A stretch of DNA of 9,765 bases. It comes from Pseudomonadota bacterium. Its GTDB lineage: Bacteria; Pseudomonadota; Alphaproteobacteria; Rhizobiales; Xanthobacteraceae. A program made the translations under genes and the position numbers. Under the pieces are notes generated by a model. The model was not told the origin of the DNA, did not search any database, and saw only the letters and a program-made list of their open reading frames with translations. The DNA lies in contig JAJYAH010000199.1 of assembly GCA_021779635.1 (NCBI GenBank), forward strand, positions 1 through 9,765, written 5' to 3'. This document shows positions 1 through 7,043 of this stretch, piece after piece; position 1 is the first letter of the stretch; the number at the start of each line of letters is the position of its first letter.

Positions 1-53
1 CATTATGAAACCAGACGCTCTAAATCGCAATCCAGTTTAATGATGCAACCATT

Positions 54-58
54 GGAGG
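54..58 (+). promoter_or_regulatory. Shine-Dalgarno that fixes the SDR start
   Basis: A perfect GGAGG lies five bases upstream of the GTG at 64. It sits inside the reading frame that would be used if ATG 40 or ATG 43 were the start, and those ATGs have no purine-rich site before them. This favours the GTG as the true start of the SDR gene. Confidence 0.7.
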
Positions 59-63
59 CAATC

Positions 64-837
64 GTGCGGCTCGCAAACAAGACGGCGTTCATTACCGGCG
101 GCAACAGCGGCATCGGGCTTGCGACCGCGAGGCTGTTCGTGGCCGAGGGCGCGAAGGTCGCCATCACCGGGCGAAATCAGGCGACGCTCGAGGCCGCGGC
201 GAAGGAACTGGGGCCGAACGCGGTCGCGCTGGTCGCCGACGCCACCGATATCGCGGCGACCGAACGGGCGATCCAGCGCACGGTCGAAAAATTCGGCAAG
301 CTCGACATTGTATTCGCCAATGCCGGCATCCCCGGCAATACGCCGATCGGAACCACCACGCTTCCTGCATTTGAAACCGTCATCCGGACCAACATCACGT
401 CGGTTTTCTTCACCGTGCAATCGGCCGCGCCTCATCTCAATGACGGGGCGTCGATTATATTGAATGGCTCGGTCATCTCCGTGCTCGGCAATCCCGGCTA
501 TTCCGCCTATGCCGCGAGCAAGGCCGGCGTGCGCGCGATGGCGCGGGTGATGGCGTCGGAACTTTCGCCGCGGGGGATCAGGGTCAATGTGGTGGCACCA
601 GGTGCGGCACGCACGCCGATCTGGAATGGGGCTGCGCCCACCGCCGAAGCCTTCGCGGCACTCGACAAGCGAATTTCCCGCACCATTCCGCTCGGGCGGC
701 TCGGCGAGGCCGAGGAAGTCGCCAAGACGGTGCTGTTCCTCGCTTCGGACGATGCGTCAAATATTCAAGGCGCTGAGATCTTTGTCGATGGCGGCTCGAC
801 CGGTTCCCCGGCCGGCGCGCCGATCTATCGCGGATAA
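64..837 (+). CDS. SDR-family NAD(P)-dependent oxidoreductase
   Basis: This is a classical short-chain dehydrogenase/reductase of 257 residues, the usual length, probably soluble and cytoplasmic. From the GTG start, the dinucleotide-binding glycine motif TGGNSGIG is at residues 11-18, the NAG motif at 86-88, and the structural Asn at 110. The catalytic Ser is at about 136 and YxxxK is Y149/K153, so the tetrad is complete. The C-terminus has the typical 'G.EIFVDGG' ending. The basic residue after the second beta strand (TGRN) hints at NADP(H) preference, which is an inference. The substrate cannot be named, since members act on many alcohols, ketones and quinones. In-frame ATGs at 40 and 43 are possible, but GTG 64 has a perfect ribosome-binding site and places the first beta strand correctly. 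The gene converges with azoR; a link in redox detoxification is only suggested by position. Confidence 0.9.
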   Translation: MRLANKTAFITGGNSGIGLATARLFVAEGAKVAITGRNQATLEAAAKELGPNAVALVADATDIAATERAIQRTVEKFGKLDIVFANAGIPGNTPIGTTTLPAFETVIRTNITSVFFTVQSAAPHLNDGASIILNGSVISVLGNPGYSAYAASKAGVRAMARVMASELSPRGIRVNVVAPGAARTPIWNGAAPTAEAFAALDKRISRTIPLGRLGEAEEVAKTVLFLASDDASNIQGAEIFVDGGSTGSPAGAPIYRG

Positions 838-863
838 CCGGAGCTTCGAGATCATCCATCAAG

Positions 864-906
864 CGCCCGCCGCCCTGGCTCGGCGACGGCGGGCGGTGTT
901 TTATTT
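864..906 (+). terminator. Rho-independent terminator after the SDR gene
   Basis: A nine-base-pair GC-only stem (864-872 with 887-895, CGCCCGCCG/CGGCGGGCG) with a 14-base loop is followed by GTGTTTTATTT. The T-rich tail is on the + strand, so it serves the SDR gene. The stem could also slow transcription arriving from azoR on the other strand, but no T-tract follows in that direction. Confidence 0.75.
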
Positions 907-909
907 CAG

Positions 910-1518
910 TTACGCCGCGTGCAGATTGGTCGCCGCCTGCAACGCCCCGGCCAGCGCTTTCTCGCGATGTTCCGGTCCGACCTGGATTCCGTCGGCGGAA
1001 ATAAATTCGGGGTTGGCAACCCCGATGAAGCCGAACACCCAGCGCAGATAGGTTTCCAGATGCTCGCCGACCGCCGCCGGCGTGCCGGCGCCGTAGAAGC
1101 CGCCGCGCGAGATCGCGATGATGACACGCTTGTTGCCGGCGAGACCCTCCGCGCCCTGCGCGCCGTACTTAAAGGTCTTGCCGGCGACCACGATGCGGTC
1201 GATCCAGGCCTTGAGCTGGCTCGGAATCGTGAAATTGTACATGGGCGCGCCGAGCACCACGATGTCGGCGGCCAGAAATTCGCTCAATACCGCTTGACCT
1301 GCGGCGAGGTCCTGCTGGAGTGCAGCTTCGGGCGCAGCACCTTGCCCGGCGGCAAGATGGGAACCCGATAAATGGGCCAACGGCGTCAGCGTGAGATCGC
1401 GATAGATGACTTCGAGGCCGGGGGTCGCTTTAACCAGACGGTCCACGATGGCGGCGGAGACCTGGCGGCTGACGGAGTGGGGGCCGAGGACGCTGGAATC
1501 GATATGCAGGAGTTTCAT
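910..1518 (-). CDS. azoR: FMN-dependent NADH-azoreductase / quinone reductase
   Basis: A 202-residue flavodoxin-like reductase of the AzoR (AcpD) family. Members use FMN and NAD(P)H for two-electron reduction of quinones and azo compounds in the cytosol, usually as homodimers. Family landmarks are the N-terminal phosphate-binding strand [10 protein letters not shown] (3-12, with a downstream SxS), the FMN-binding [16 protein letters not shown] (92-107), the AGKTFKY segment (112-118) and SRGGFY (137-142). The ATG at 1518 follows AAGGGTG at good spacing. The open frame continues upstream into the regulator gene without homology, so that extension is rejected. The gene is divergent from an HxlR-type regulator, which suggests induction by electrophiles or quinones, as for Bacillus azoreductases under YodB. 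That regulation is inferred from layout and family knowledge. Physiological substrates are more likely quinones than azo dyes. Confidence 0.93.
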   Translation of the reverse strand: MKLLHIDSSVLGPHSVSRQVSAAIVDRLVKATPGLEVIYRDLTLTPLAHLSGSHLAAGQGAAPEAALQQDLAAGQAVLSEFLAADIVVLGAPMYNFTIPSQLKAWIDRIVVAGKTFKYGAQGAEGLAGNKRVIIAISRGGFYGAGTPAAVGEHLETYLRWVFGFIGVANPEFISADGIQVGPEHREKALAGALQAATNLHAA

Positions 1519-1542
1519 GAGGGTCACCCTTGGTATATGTTT

Positions 1543-1565
1543 GTAACTGAGACTATATGAGTGAC
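1543..1565. promoter_or_regulatory. Candidate operator between azoR and the HxlR regulator
   Basis: The half-sites GTAACT (1543-1548) and AGTGAC (1560-1565) form an inverted repeat with one mismatch and an 11-base spacer. The same stretch can be read as a direct repeat, TATATG followed by GTAACTG (1534-1549) and TATATG followed by GTGACTG (1554-1567). A weak + strand promoter, TTGGTA (1530-1535) and TATATG (1554-1559) spaced by 18, overlaps it. A dimeric winged-helix repressor bound here could block both divergent genes. Footprinting or conservation in relatives would be decisive. Confidence 0.35.
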
Positions 1566-1614
1566 TGTCCGCGAACCCCGCAAGAACGCACATTTTTGAC
1601 ACCCGAGCACACCG

Positions 1615-2016
1615 TTGAAACCTGAGCACATCGAAGTGCCTGTCCTGCCGCCCAACGCTCACCTCAACAGCGACTGCCGCGGCGTCGCCTCGGTGCTCGC
1701 GCGGGTCGGCGACAAATGGAGCGTGTTTGTCATCATGCTGCTCGGCGGCGGCCCGCGCCGCTTCAACGAAATCAAGCGCATGGTCGGCGGCATCTCGCAG
1801 CGAATGCTGACCCTGACGCTGCGCGGGTTGGAGCGGGATGGTCTCGTCACGCGGACGGTATTCCCGACCATTCCGCCGCGCGTTGACTACGAGCTGACCG
1901 ATCTCGGACGCGGCCTCTCGAAGCCGGTGGAAGCGCTGGGCAGGTGGGCGCGCGAGCACCAGCCGGAAATCGAAAGCGCACGGGCGCGCTTCGACGGCCG
2001 CAACGAGGATCTTTGA
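1615..2016 (+). CDS. HxlR-family winged-helix transcriptional regulator
   Basis: A 133-residue DNA-binding protein of the HxlR (MarR-like/DUF24) family, close to the usual 110-150. The family core is plain: '[20 protein letters not shown]' (residues 24-43), the recognition region '[18 protein letters not shown]' (48-65), '[12 protein letters not shown]' (68-79) and the wing '[12 protein letters not shown]' (85-96). The only cysteine, Cys21, sits just before the first helix, where YodB, HypR and related regulators carry their thiol redox switch. TTG 1615 is the first possible start because a TGA lies at 1597; GTG 1636 is an alternative that would make the cysteine residue 14. Neither has a strong ribosome-binding site. 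It is divergent from azoR, so it is probably the azoR repressor and autoregulated. Whether it senses quinones or other electrophiles is an inference. Confidence 0.88.
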   Translation: MKPEHIEVPVLPPNAHLNSDCRGVASVLARVGDKWSVFVIMLLGGGPRRFNEIKRMVGGISQRMLTLTLRGLERDGLVTRTVFPTIPPRVDYELTDLGRGLSKPVEALGRWAREHQPEIESARARFDGRNEDL

Positions 2017-2041
2017 TCCGCCGTTTATCGGGATCACCTGC

Positions 2042-3159
2042 TCAGATCAGCGACACCAGACCGCCGCCATGGCGCTCCAGCCGACCGGCGAGTTCAAGCT
2101 CGAGCAGCACGGTGCGCACGATGGCGGGCGAGGTTCCGGCCATCCGGATCAGATCGTCGATCAGGACCGGGCTTGGTCCGAGCAGATCGACGATCCGCGC
2201 GCGATCGCTGGCCGCGGGGTCGATATCCAGCGGCTCACCGTTGTCCGGCTCGCGGAGTTCGATCGGCCGCCCCATGATCGGCTCGACCGCGTTGATCACG
2301 TCCGATGCTTCGGTGGTCAGCGTCGCGCCCTGTTTGATCAGATCGTTGGTGCCGGCGGCGCGCGGATCGAGCGGCGAGCCCGGTACGGCGAATACCTCGC
2401 GGCCCTGTTCGGCGGCGATCCGTGCCGTGATCAGCGATCCCGATCGATGGGCGGCCTCGACCACGACGACCCGAGGGCTGCACCTGAGATCAGCCGGTTG
2501 CGCCGTGGAAAATCGCGGGCGCGCGGCACATGGCCGAGCGGCATTTCCGAAATCGCAGCACCACCGCTGCCGAGGATGGCTGCCAGCAGGTCTTCGTGCT
2601 CGGGCGGATAGATCTTGTCGTGACCGCCGGCCAGCACCGCCACGGTGCCGCTGGCGAGACTGGCCCGATGCGCCGATTGATCGATGCCGCGCGCCAGCCC
2701 CGAGGCGATGACAAAACCGGCCTCGCCGAGATCGCGCGCCAGCGTGCCGGCGAATTTGAGGCCGGCGCCGGATGCGTTGCGCGAACCGACGATCGCGATG
2801 GTGGGCCGCATCAGCACGTCCATGGCGCCGCGCACGCCGAGCAGGGGAGGCGCGTCGTCAAGCACCGCGAGCCGCGGCGGATAACCGGCTTCGCCCGGCG
2901 CGACCAGGCTGACGCCGAGCGTCCGGCTGGCGGCGAGTTCGACGCGCGCATCGGCCTCGCTGCAGATCCGGCCCGGCCGTGTCGCGCCGCCGCGCCGCGC
3001 CAGATCGGGCAGGCGTTCGAGCGCTGCGCGCGCGCTGCCGAAATGATTTACCAGCGAGCGGAAGGTGTGAGGCCCGACGCGATCGGAACGGATCAGCCGC
3101 AGCCAGTCGATCCGCTGCTCGTCGGTGAGATTTATGGTTGTTGAGGCCTTGGTGTCCAC
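2042..3159 (-). pseudogene. dprA: DNA-processing protein DprA, broken by a -1 frameshift
   Basis: DprA (Smf) binds single-stranded DNA and loads RecA during uptake of transforming DNA. The GTG at 3159 follows GGGGGAAAG. The first frame gives an N-terminal helical domain, then the Rossmann-like core with IVGSRNAS (123-130), SGLARGID (153-160), YPPEHEDLL (184-192) and [11 protein letters not shown] (220-230). After Gly230 the frame runs into unrelated sequence and stops after 242 codons, at 2431. The expected continuation, [17 protein letters not shown] and the C-terminal winged-helix domain, resumes in the -1 frame and runs to TGA 2042 with no further damage. Adding one base to the CCC run at 2470-2472 restores a 372-residue protein of normal length. 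It is the last gene of the pyrB-pyrC-plsY-dprA run. A very recent mutation and a homopolymer sequencing error are equally compatible with the sequence. Confidence 0.9.
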
Positions 3160-3160
3160 G

Positions 3161-3206
3161 CTTTCCCCCGCGGGGCAGAATGGATCAATGCGAGGGGGCG
3201 GGGAAG
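3161..3206 (-). promoter_or_regulatory. Possible stem hiding the dprA ribosome-binding site
   Basis: In the plsY-dprA spacer, the C-rich mRNA segment CTTCCCCGC (complement of 3198-3206) can pair with GCGGGGGAAAG (complement of 3161-3171) with two single-base bulges. The second segment contains the dprA ribosome-binding site. The spacer also holds the perfect palindrome CCCCGCGGGG (3166-3175), and its + strand carries three long G-runs at 3194-3211. A role in damping dprA translation is speculative. Confidence 0.25.
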
Positions 3207-3228
3207 GGGGGTAGAGAACTGGAGCCCC

Positions 3229-3822
3229 TTACTTCTGCCCGATCCGTCCCTCGGTTCCCGCCTGCAACCGCGCGATGTTAGCGCGGTGCATGTAGAACAG
3301 CAGCAGGGTCAGCACGATAAACAATGAGGCCAGCGCGAGATGGCCGAACCACCACAGGAAAATCGGCGTGACGACACTCGCAACCAGCGCTGAGAGTGAC
3401 GAGTAGCGGGTGGCCGCCGCGGTTGCGATCCAGAGCACGCAAAACAGTACCGCGGCCGGCCAGAACAATCCGATCAGCACACCGATATAGACCGCGACGC
3501 CCTTGCCGCCCTTGAACTTGAGCCAGACCGGAAACAGATGGCCGAGAAAGGCGCCCAATGCCGCCAGCATCGCAGCATTCGGTCCGCCGTAATAGCCTGC
3601 GATCAGCACCGCCAGCGTGCCCTTCAGCATGTCGCAGATCAGGGTCGCCGCCGCGAGGCCCTTGCGCCCGGTGCGCAGCACGTTGGTGGCGCCGATATTG
3701 CCGGAGCCGATCGAGCGAAGATCCGGCGTGCCGGCGAGCCGCGTCAGGATCAGCCCGAATGGAATCGAGCCGAGCAGATAGCCGATGATGAACGCCACCG
3801 GCAGCAAGGCTTCAGGTGACAT
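3229..3822 (-). CDS. plsY: Acyl-phosphate:glycerol-3-phosphate acyltransferase PlsY
   Basis: A 197-residue inner-membrane enzyme, typical length, that transfers the acyl group from acyl-phosphate (made by PlsX) to glycerol 3-phosphate, giving lysophosphatidic acid, the first committed step of phospholipid synthesis. Three signature loops are present: [12 protein letters not shown] (39-50), [18 protein letters not shown] (94-111) and [17 protein letters not shown] (179-195). About five to six hydrophobic segments separate them, including residues 5-28, 66-92, 109-137 and 145-177. The ATG at 3822 follows GGAAGG with a seven-base spacer, and upstream in-frame sequence does not resemble the family. 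It lies 29 bp after pyrC and 69 bp before dprA on the same strand, so co-transcription with the pyrimidine genes is likely. The functional link between pyrimidine and lipid synthesis is probably only shared growth-rate control. Confidence 0.96.
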   Translation of the reverse strand: MSPEALLPVAFIIGYLLGSIPFGLILTRLAGTPDLRSIGSGNIGATNVLRTGRKGLAAATLICDMLKGTLAVLIAGYYGGPNAAMLAALGAFLGHLFPVWLKFKGGKGVAVYIGVLIGLFWPAAVLFCVLWIATAAATRYSSLSALVASVVTPIFLWWFGHLALASLFIVLTLLLFYMHRANIARLQAGTEGRIGQK

Positions 3823-3851
3823 CGCAGCACCTTCCGTCGCTGGAAAACGTT

Positions 3852-5153
3852 TTAGACATGTTCGTACACCGTGCGTCCGCCGACGATGGTGCGCGCGACG
3901 CGGCCCGAGAAGCGCGCTTCGTCGAACGGCGTGTTCTTGCATTGCGACTTGAGATCGGCGGGATCGAGTACCCACGGCGTATCGGCATCGATCACGATCA
4001 CGTCGGCGGGCGAGCCGGCGCGCAGCGAACCGCCGGGCAGGCCCAGGAGTTCGGCCGGGCGCGTCGACATCGCGCGGATCAGGGTCTTGAAGTCCATCTC
4101 GCCATTATGGATCAGCCGCAGCGCCGCCGGCAGCATGGTCTCCAGGCCGATCGCGCCGGAGGCGGCTTCCGCAAACGGCAGCCGCTTGACCTCGACGTCC
4201 TGCGGATTGTGGTCGGACATCACGACGTCGATCAGCCCGGAGGCGACCGCGGCAACCAATGCCATGCGGTCGTCCTCGGTGCGCAGCGGCGGCGAGAGTT
4301 TCAGGAAGGTCCGGTACGGGCCGATGTCGTTTTCGTTCAGCGTCACATGGTTGATCGAGACCGAAGCGCTGACCCTCAGCCCGGCGTCGCGGGCACGCTT
4401 GAGAATTTCCAGCGATTCGATGCAGGTCAGCGACGCGGCGTGGTAGCGGCCGCCGGTCAGCGCGACGAGGCGCATGTCGCGTTCCAGCATCACGGCTTCG
4501 GCGGCATTGGGGATGCCGGCCAGCCCCAGCCGGGTGGCGAACTCGCCTTCGTTCATGACGCCTTCGCCGACCAGATGGGGATCCTCGGTGTGGTGCACGA
4601 TCAGCGCGTCGAAATCGCGGGCATAGGTCAGCGTCCGCCGCATCACCTGGGCGTTGGTGACGCTGCGGTCGCCATCGGTGAACGCCAGCGCGCCTGCGGC
4701 CTTCAACAGGCCGATCTCGGTCATCTCCTGGCCGCGCATGCCCTTGGTCAGCGCCGCCATCGGATGGATGTTGACGATGGCGGTGTCGCGGGCGCGACGC
4801 AGGACAAAATCCACCGTCGCCGAATTGTCGATCACCGGCGAGGTATCGGGCTGGCAGATGATGGTGGTGATGCCGCCGGCGGCCGCGGCCTGGCTTGCGG
4901 ATGCGAATGTCTCGCGGTGGCTGGCGCCGGGCTCGCCGACAAAGGCGCGCATGTCGATCAGGCCCGGGGCCACGATCTTGCCGGTGCAGTTGATGATGTC
5001 GGTGCCCTCGGGCACCCCGGCAGCGCCGATGCCGCGCCGGCTCTCGCGGATGGTGCCGTCGGCGATCAAGACGTCGCCGATGCCGTCGAAATCGCGCGAC
5101 GGATCGATCAGTCGGGCGTTGGCGAGCAGGATCGGGCGGCGGTCGGTCAGCAT
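3852..5153 (-). CDS. pyrC: Dihydroorotase-like protein PyrC' (metal site degenerate)
   Basis: A 433-residue amidohydrolase of the class I dihydroorotase group. Family features are the N-terminal beta-sandwich strands, PGLID (63-67) opening the barrel, 'QPDTSPVID' (101-109), a LTKG segment (135-138), HxED at 188-191, LSPPLR (286-291), and the C-terminal KNTPF (406-410) and '[16 protein letters not shown]'. Metal-site residues are missing. The canonical HxH after PGLID is R69-A70-F71, the usual TDHAPH has become SDHNPQ (313-318), and the HxxH near 238 lacks its second His. Asp314 and His188 remain. Pseudomonads have such inactive PyrC' proteins, which hold aspartate carbamoyltransferase together in a large complex, while a separate gene provides activity. 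By analogy this protein is probably a PyrB partner, not an enzyme. Its ATG is 4 bp after the pyrB stop, implying translational coupling. The 'pyrC' symbol follows common annotation. Confidence 0.9.
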   Translation of the reverse strand: MLTDRRPILLANARLIDPSRDFDGIGDVLIADGTIRESRRGIGAAGVPEGTDIINCTGKIVAPGLIDMRAFVGEPGASHRETFASASQAAAAGGITTIICQPDTSPVIDNSATVDFVLRRARDTAIVNIHPMAALTKGMRGQEMTEIGLLKAAGALAFTDGDRSVTNAQVMRRTLTYARDFDALIVHHTEDPHLVGEGVMNEGEFATRLGLAGIPNAAEAVMLERDMRLVALTGGRYHAASLTCIESLEILKRARDAGLRVSASVSINHVTLNENDIGPYRTFLKLSPPLRTEDDRMALVAAVASGLIDVVMSDHNPQDVEVKRLPFAEAASGAIGLETMLPAALRLIHNGEMDFKTLIRAMSTRPAELLGLPGGSLRAGSPADVIVIDADTPWVLDPADLKSQCKNTPFDEARFSGRVARTIVGGRTVYEHV

Positions 5154-5157
5154 GATG

Positions 5158-6111
5158 TCACGCGTTCGGCAGGTTGCGGGCGAGCGCTTCGAGCACCGCC
5201 ATCCGCACCGCCACTCCCATTTCCACCTGCTCGCGGATCAGCGATTGCGCGCCGTCGGCGACAATCGAGTCGATCTCGACGCCGCGATTCATCGGTCCCG
5301 GATGCATCACCAGCGCGTCGGGCTTGGCGTAGGCGAGCTTCTTCTGGTCGAGGCCGAAATAATGAAAGTATTCCTGGGTCGACGGCACGAACGAGCCGTT
5401 CATGCGCTCGCGCTGCAGCCGCAGCATCATGACAATGTCGGCGCCGTCGAGGCCCTCGCGCATGTCGCGGGCCACCTCGACGCCCATCCGCTCGATGCCG
5501 CGCGGCAGCAGCGTGGAGGGCGCCACCACGCGGACGCGGGCGCCCATGATGTTGAGCAAGAGGATATTGGAGCGCGCCACCCGCGAATGCATCACGTCGC
5601 CGCAGATCGCGATCACCAGGCCTTCGAGCCGGCCCTTGTTGCGGCGGATGGTGAGCGCATCGAGCAGCGCCTGGGTCGGATGTTCGTGGGCGCCGTCGCC
5701 GGCATTGACCACCGAGCCGTCGACCTTGCGCGCCAGCAATTCGACCGCGCCCGAGGCGTGGTGCCTCACCACCAGAATGTCCGGGTGCATGGCGTTCAAC
5801 GTCACGGCCGTGTCGATCAGGGTTTCACCCTTGCGCATCGACGACGACGACACCGACATGTTCATCACGTCGGCGCCGAGCCGCTTGCCGGCGATTTCGA
5901 ACGAGGACTGGGTCCGGGTCGAGGCCTCGAAGAAAAGGTTGACCTGGGTGCGGCCGCGCAACGAGGTGCGCTTCTTGTCGACCTGGCGGTTGAGTTCGAC
6001 ATACTCCTCGGAGAGGTCGAGCAGGCCGGTAATGTCGGCCGCGGAAAGGCCCTCGATTCCCAGCAGATGCCGGTGACCGAGGACGAAGGTCGATTTCGAT
6101 GCAGGGGTCAT
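5158..6111 (-). CDS. pyrB: Aspartate carbamoyltransferase catalytic subunit PyrB
   Basis: A 317-residue cytosolic enzyme joining carbamoyl phosphate and aspartate to N-carbamoylaspartate, the committed step of pyrimidine synthesis. The phosphate loop STRTQSSFE (64-72) is the usual STRTxxSFE, followed by KGET (94-97), [14 protein letters not shown] (138-151) and, near the C-terminus, the aspartate-binding MHPGPMNRG. Length and motifs indicate an intact catalytic chain. No pyrI regulatory gene is next to it; instead the degenerate dihydroorotase follows by 4 bp, as in pseudomonad pyrB-pyrC' pairs. The frame stays open upstream to 6240, but that part has no ATCase similarity, and MTPASKSTF matches the normal N-terminus. 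No ribosome-binding site precedes ATG 6111, and the candidate promoter lies only about 10 bp upstream. Confidence 0.96.
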   Translation of the reverse strand: MTPASKSTFVLGHRHLLGIEGLSAADITGLLDLSEEYVELNRQVDKKRTSLRGRTQVNLFFEASTRTQSSFEIAGKRLGADVMNMSVSSSSMRKGETLIDTAVTLNAMHPDILVVRHHASGAVELLARKVDGSVVNAGDGAHEHPTQALLDALTIRRNKGRLEGLVIAICGDVMHSRVARSNILLLNIMGARVRVVAPSTLLPRGIERMGVEVARDMREGLDGADIVMMLRLQRERMNGSFVPSTQEYFHYFGLDQKKLAYAKPDALVMHPGPMNRGVEIDSIVADGAQSLIREQVEMGVAVRMAVLEALARNLPNA

Positions 6112-6121
6112 TAAAACCAGA

Positions 6122-6150
6122 GCTATAGGCAGAGATGGCGGGCGGGGCAA
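6122..6150 (-). promoter_or_regulatory. Candidate housekeeping promoter of the pyrB operon
   Basis: Read on the minus strand, TTGCCC (6150-6145) and TATAGC (6127-6122) are separated by exactly 17 bases, a good fit to alphaproteobacterial housekeeping promoters. The expected transcription start, about seven bases past the -10, falls near 6115, three to five bases before the pyrB ATG. Support is by motif only. Confidence 0.5.
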
Positions 6151-6249
6151 GGGCGAACAGCGCGCTCGCGAGTTATCCCCCGGTCTGTCGGAAGCAGGGT
6201 AAACGCTGACGCCGCAAAGTCGCCGCGATTGGACCGCCAACCATCTGAC

Positions 6250-7011
6250 ATGCGCAGTTTGAAATCGTTTGCACCGATCCTGTTAACGTCAATGGCGCTT
6301 GCGAGCCCGGCCGGCGCGCAGGCCTTGCCCGGCGGTTTCGTGTTCCTCCGCGACATTGATCCCACCATCCTTCAGGATATCCGTTACGCCGGGCCGAACA
6401 ATTTCGTCGGCCGCAGGCTTGCGGGTTACGATGCTGCCGAATGCGTGGTGAAACGTGACGTCGGAATGGCGCTCAAACGCATCCAGCAGGAACTGACGTC
6501 ACAAAAACTGTCGCTGAAAATGCTGGATTGCTATCGCCCGGCGCGCGCGGTGCACGACATGGTGGTGTGGGCGCGGAACGGCCGGGAGACGCCGGCCGAG
6601 CGCCGCTACAATCCTGGATTCAGCAAAGCCGACCTGTTCCGGCTGGACTACATCGCCGAGCATTCAGGCCATTCCACGGGTGCTGCGGTCGACCTCACGC
6701 TGGTCGATTTGAAGGCCGACGATTCGCCGGCTTTCGATCCCAACAGGACCTATGCCGATTGCATGGCACCTGCCGACGCCCGCGCACCGGAAGGCAGCGT
6801 CGATATGGGGACCGGCTACGATTGCTCCGACCCCAGGGCGCATACGTCGGCGCTATCCATCACGGCGGTGCAACGGCGCTGGCGCAACCTGCTGGTGTCC
6901 GTCATGGGCCGGCAAGGCTTTGTGAACTATTCGAAGGAGTGGTGGCACTTTTCACTGCCGGGCGCGGGCTGGGCGGCCTATGATTTCCCGATCACCGCGC
7001 GCCACAATTGA
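6250..7011 (+). CDS. Exported VanX/DdpX-like D-Ala-D-Ala dipeptidase (peptidase M15D)
   Basis: A 253-residue zinc peptidase of the VanX/DdpX group, which cleaves free D-alanyl-D-alanine. The zinc and catalytic residues are recognisable: [11 protein letters not shown] holds His141 and Asp148, EWWHF holds Glu230 and His233, and DCYRP holds Arg96, matching the transition-state Arg of VanX. Residues 1-25 form a signal peptide (basic start, hydrophobic core, AGAQA cut site), so it acts in the periplasm. There it may recycle dipeptide from peptidoglycan as DdpX is thought to do. The mature part has four cysteines (65, 94, 171, 192), suggesting disulfides. The ATG at 6250 is preferred because it begins the signal peptide; TTG 6229 is possible and neither has a clear ribosome-binding site. 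It is divergent from pyrB and leads a three-gene run. Glycopeptide resistance is not implied, since no vanH/vanA partners are present. Confidence 0.88.
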   Translation: MRSLKSFAPILLTSMALASPAGAQALPGGFVFLRDIDPTILQDIRYAGPNNFVGRRLAGYDAAECVVKRDVGMALKRIQQELTSQKLSLKMLDCYRPARAVHDMVVWARNGRETPAERRYNPGFSKADLFRLDYIAEHSGHSTGAAVDLTLVDLKADDSPAFDPNRTYADCMAPADARAPEGSVDMGTGYDCSDPRAHTSALSITAVQRRWRNLLVSVMGRQGFVNYSKEWWHFSLPGAGWAAYDFPITARHN

Positions 7012-7043
7012 TTCTGCCGAATTCCGACCGTGAGGAACGGCCC

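Noticed and set aside
5..40. Short frame MKPDALNRNPV ending at TAA 38-40, just before the SDR gene
   Set aside because: It could be a leader or the tail of an upstream gene, but only 11 residues are visible and there is no supporting motif.
2007..2019. Small palindrome GGATC-TTT-GATCC at the end of the HxlR gene
   Set aside because: Only five base pairs, overlapping the stop codon, with no T-tract; not a convincing terminator.
1519..2037. In-frame upstream extension of azoR through the hxlR gene
   Set aside because: The added part is antisense to a recognisable HxlR protein and lacks flavodoxin similarity; ATG 1518 begins the family N-terminus.
3816..5432. A 538-codon open frame on the + strand opposite pyrC and pyrB
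   Set aside because: It is antisense to clearly conserved genes, its composition is rich in Arg, Gly, His and Ala as expected from a high-GC shadow frame, and it shows no recognisable domain.
4654..6114. A 486-codon open frame on the + strand opposite pyrC/pyrB
   Set aside because: Shadow of the conserved pyrB and pyrC codons; no motif and no ribosome-binding site.
6112..6240. N-terminal extension of PyrB
   Set aside because: The upstream codons have no carbamoyltransferase similarity and overlap the likely promoter.
6250..7011. Vancomycin resistance determinant
   Set aside because: The protein is VanX-like, but there is no VanH, VanA-type ligase or VanRS nearby, and the host appears Gram-negative; a peptidoglycan recycling role fits better.
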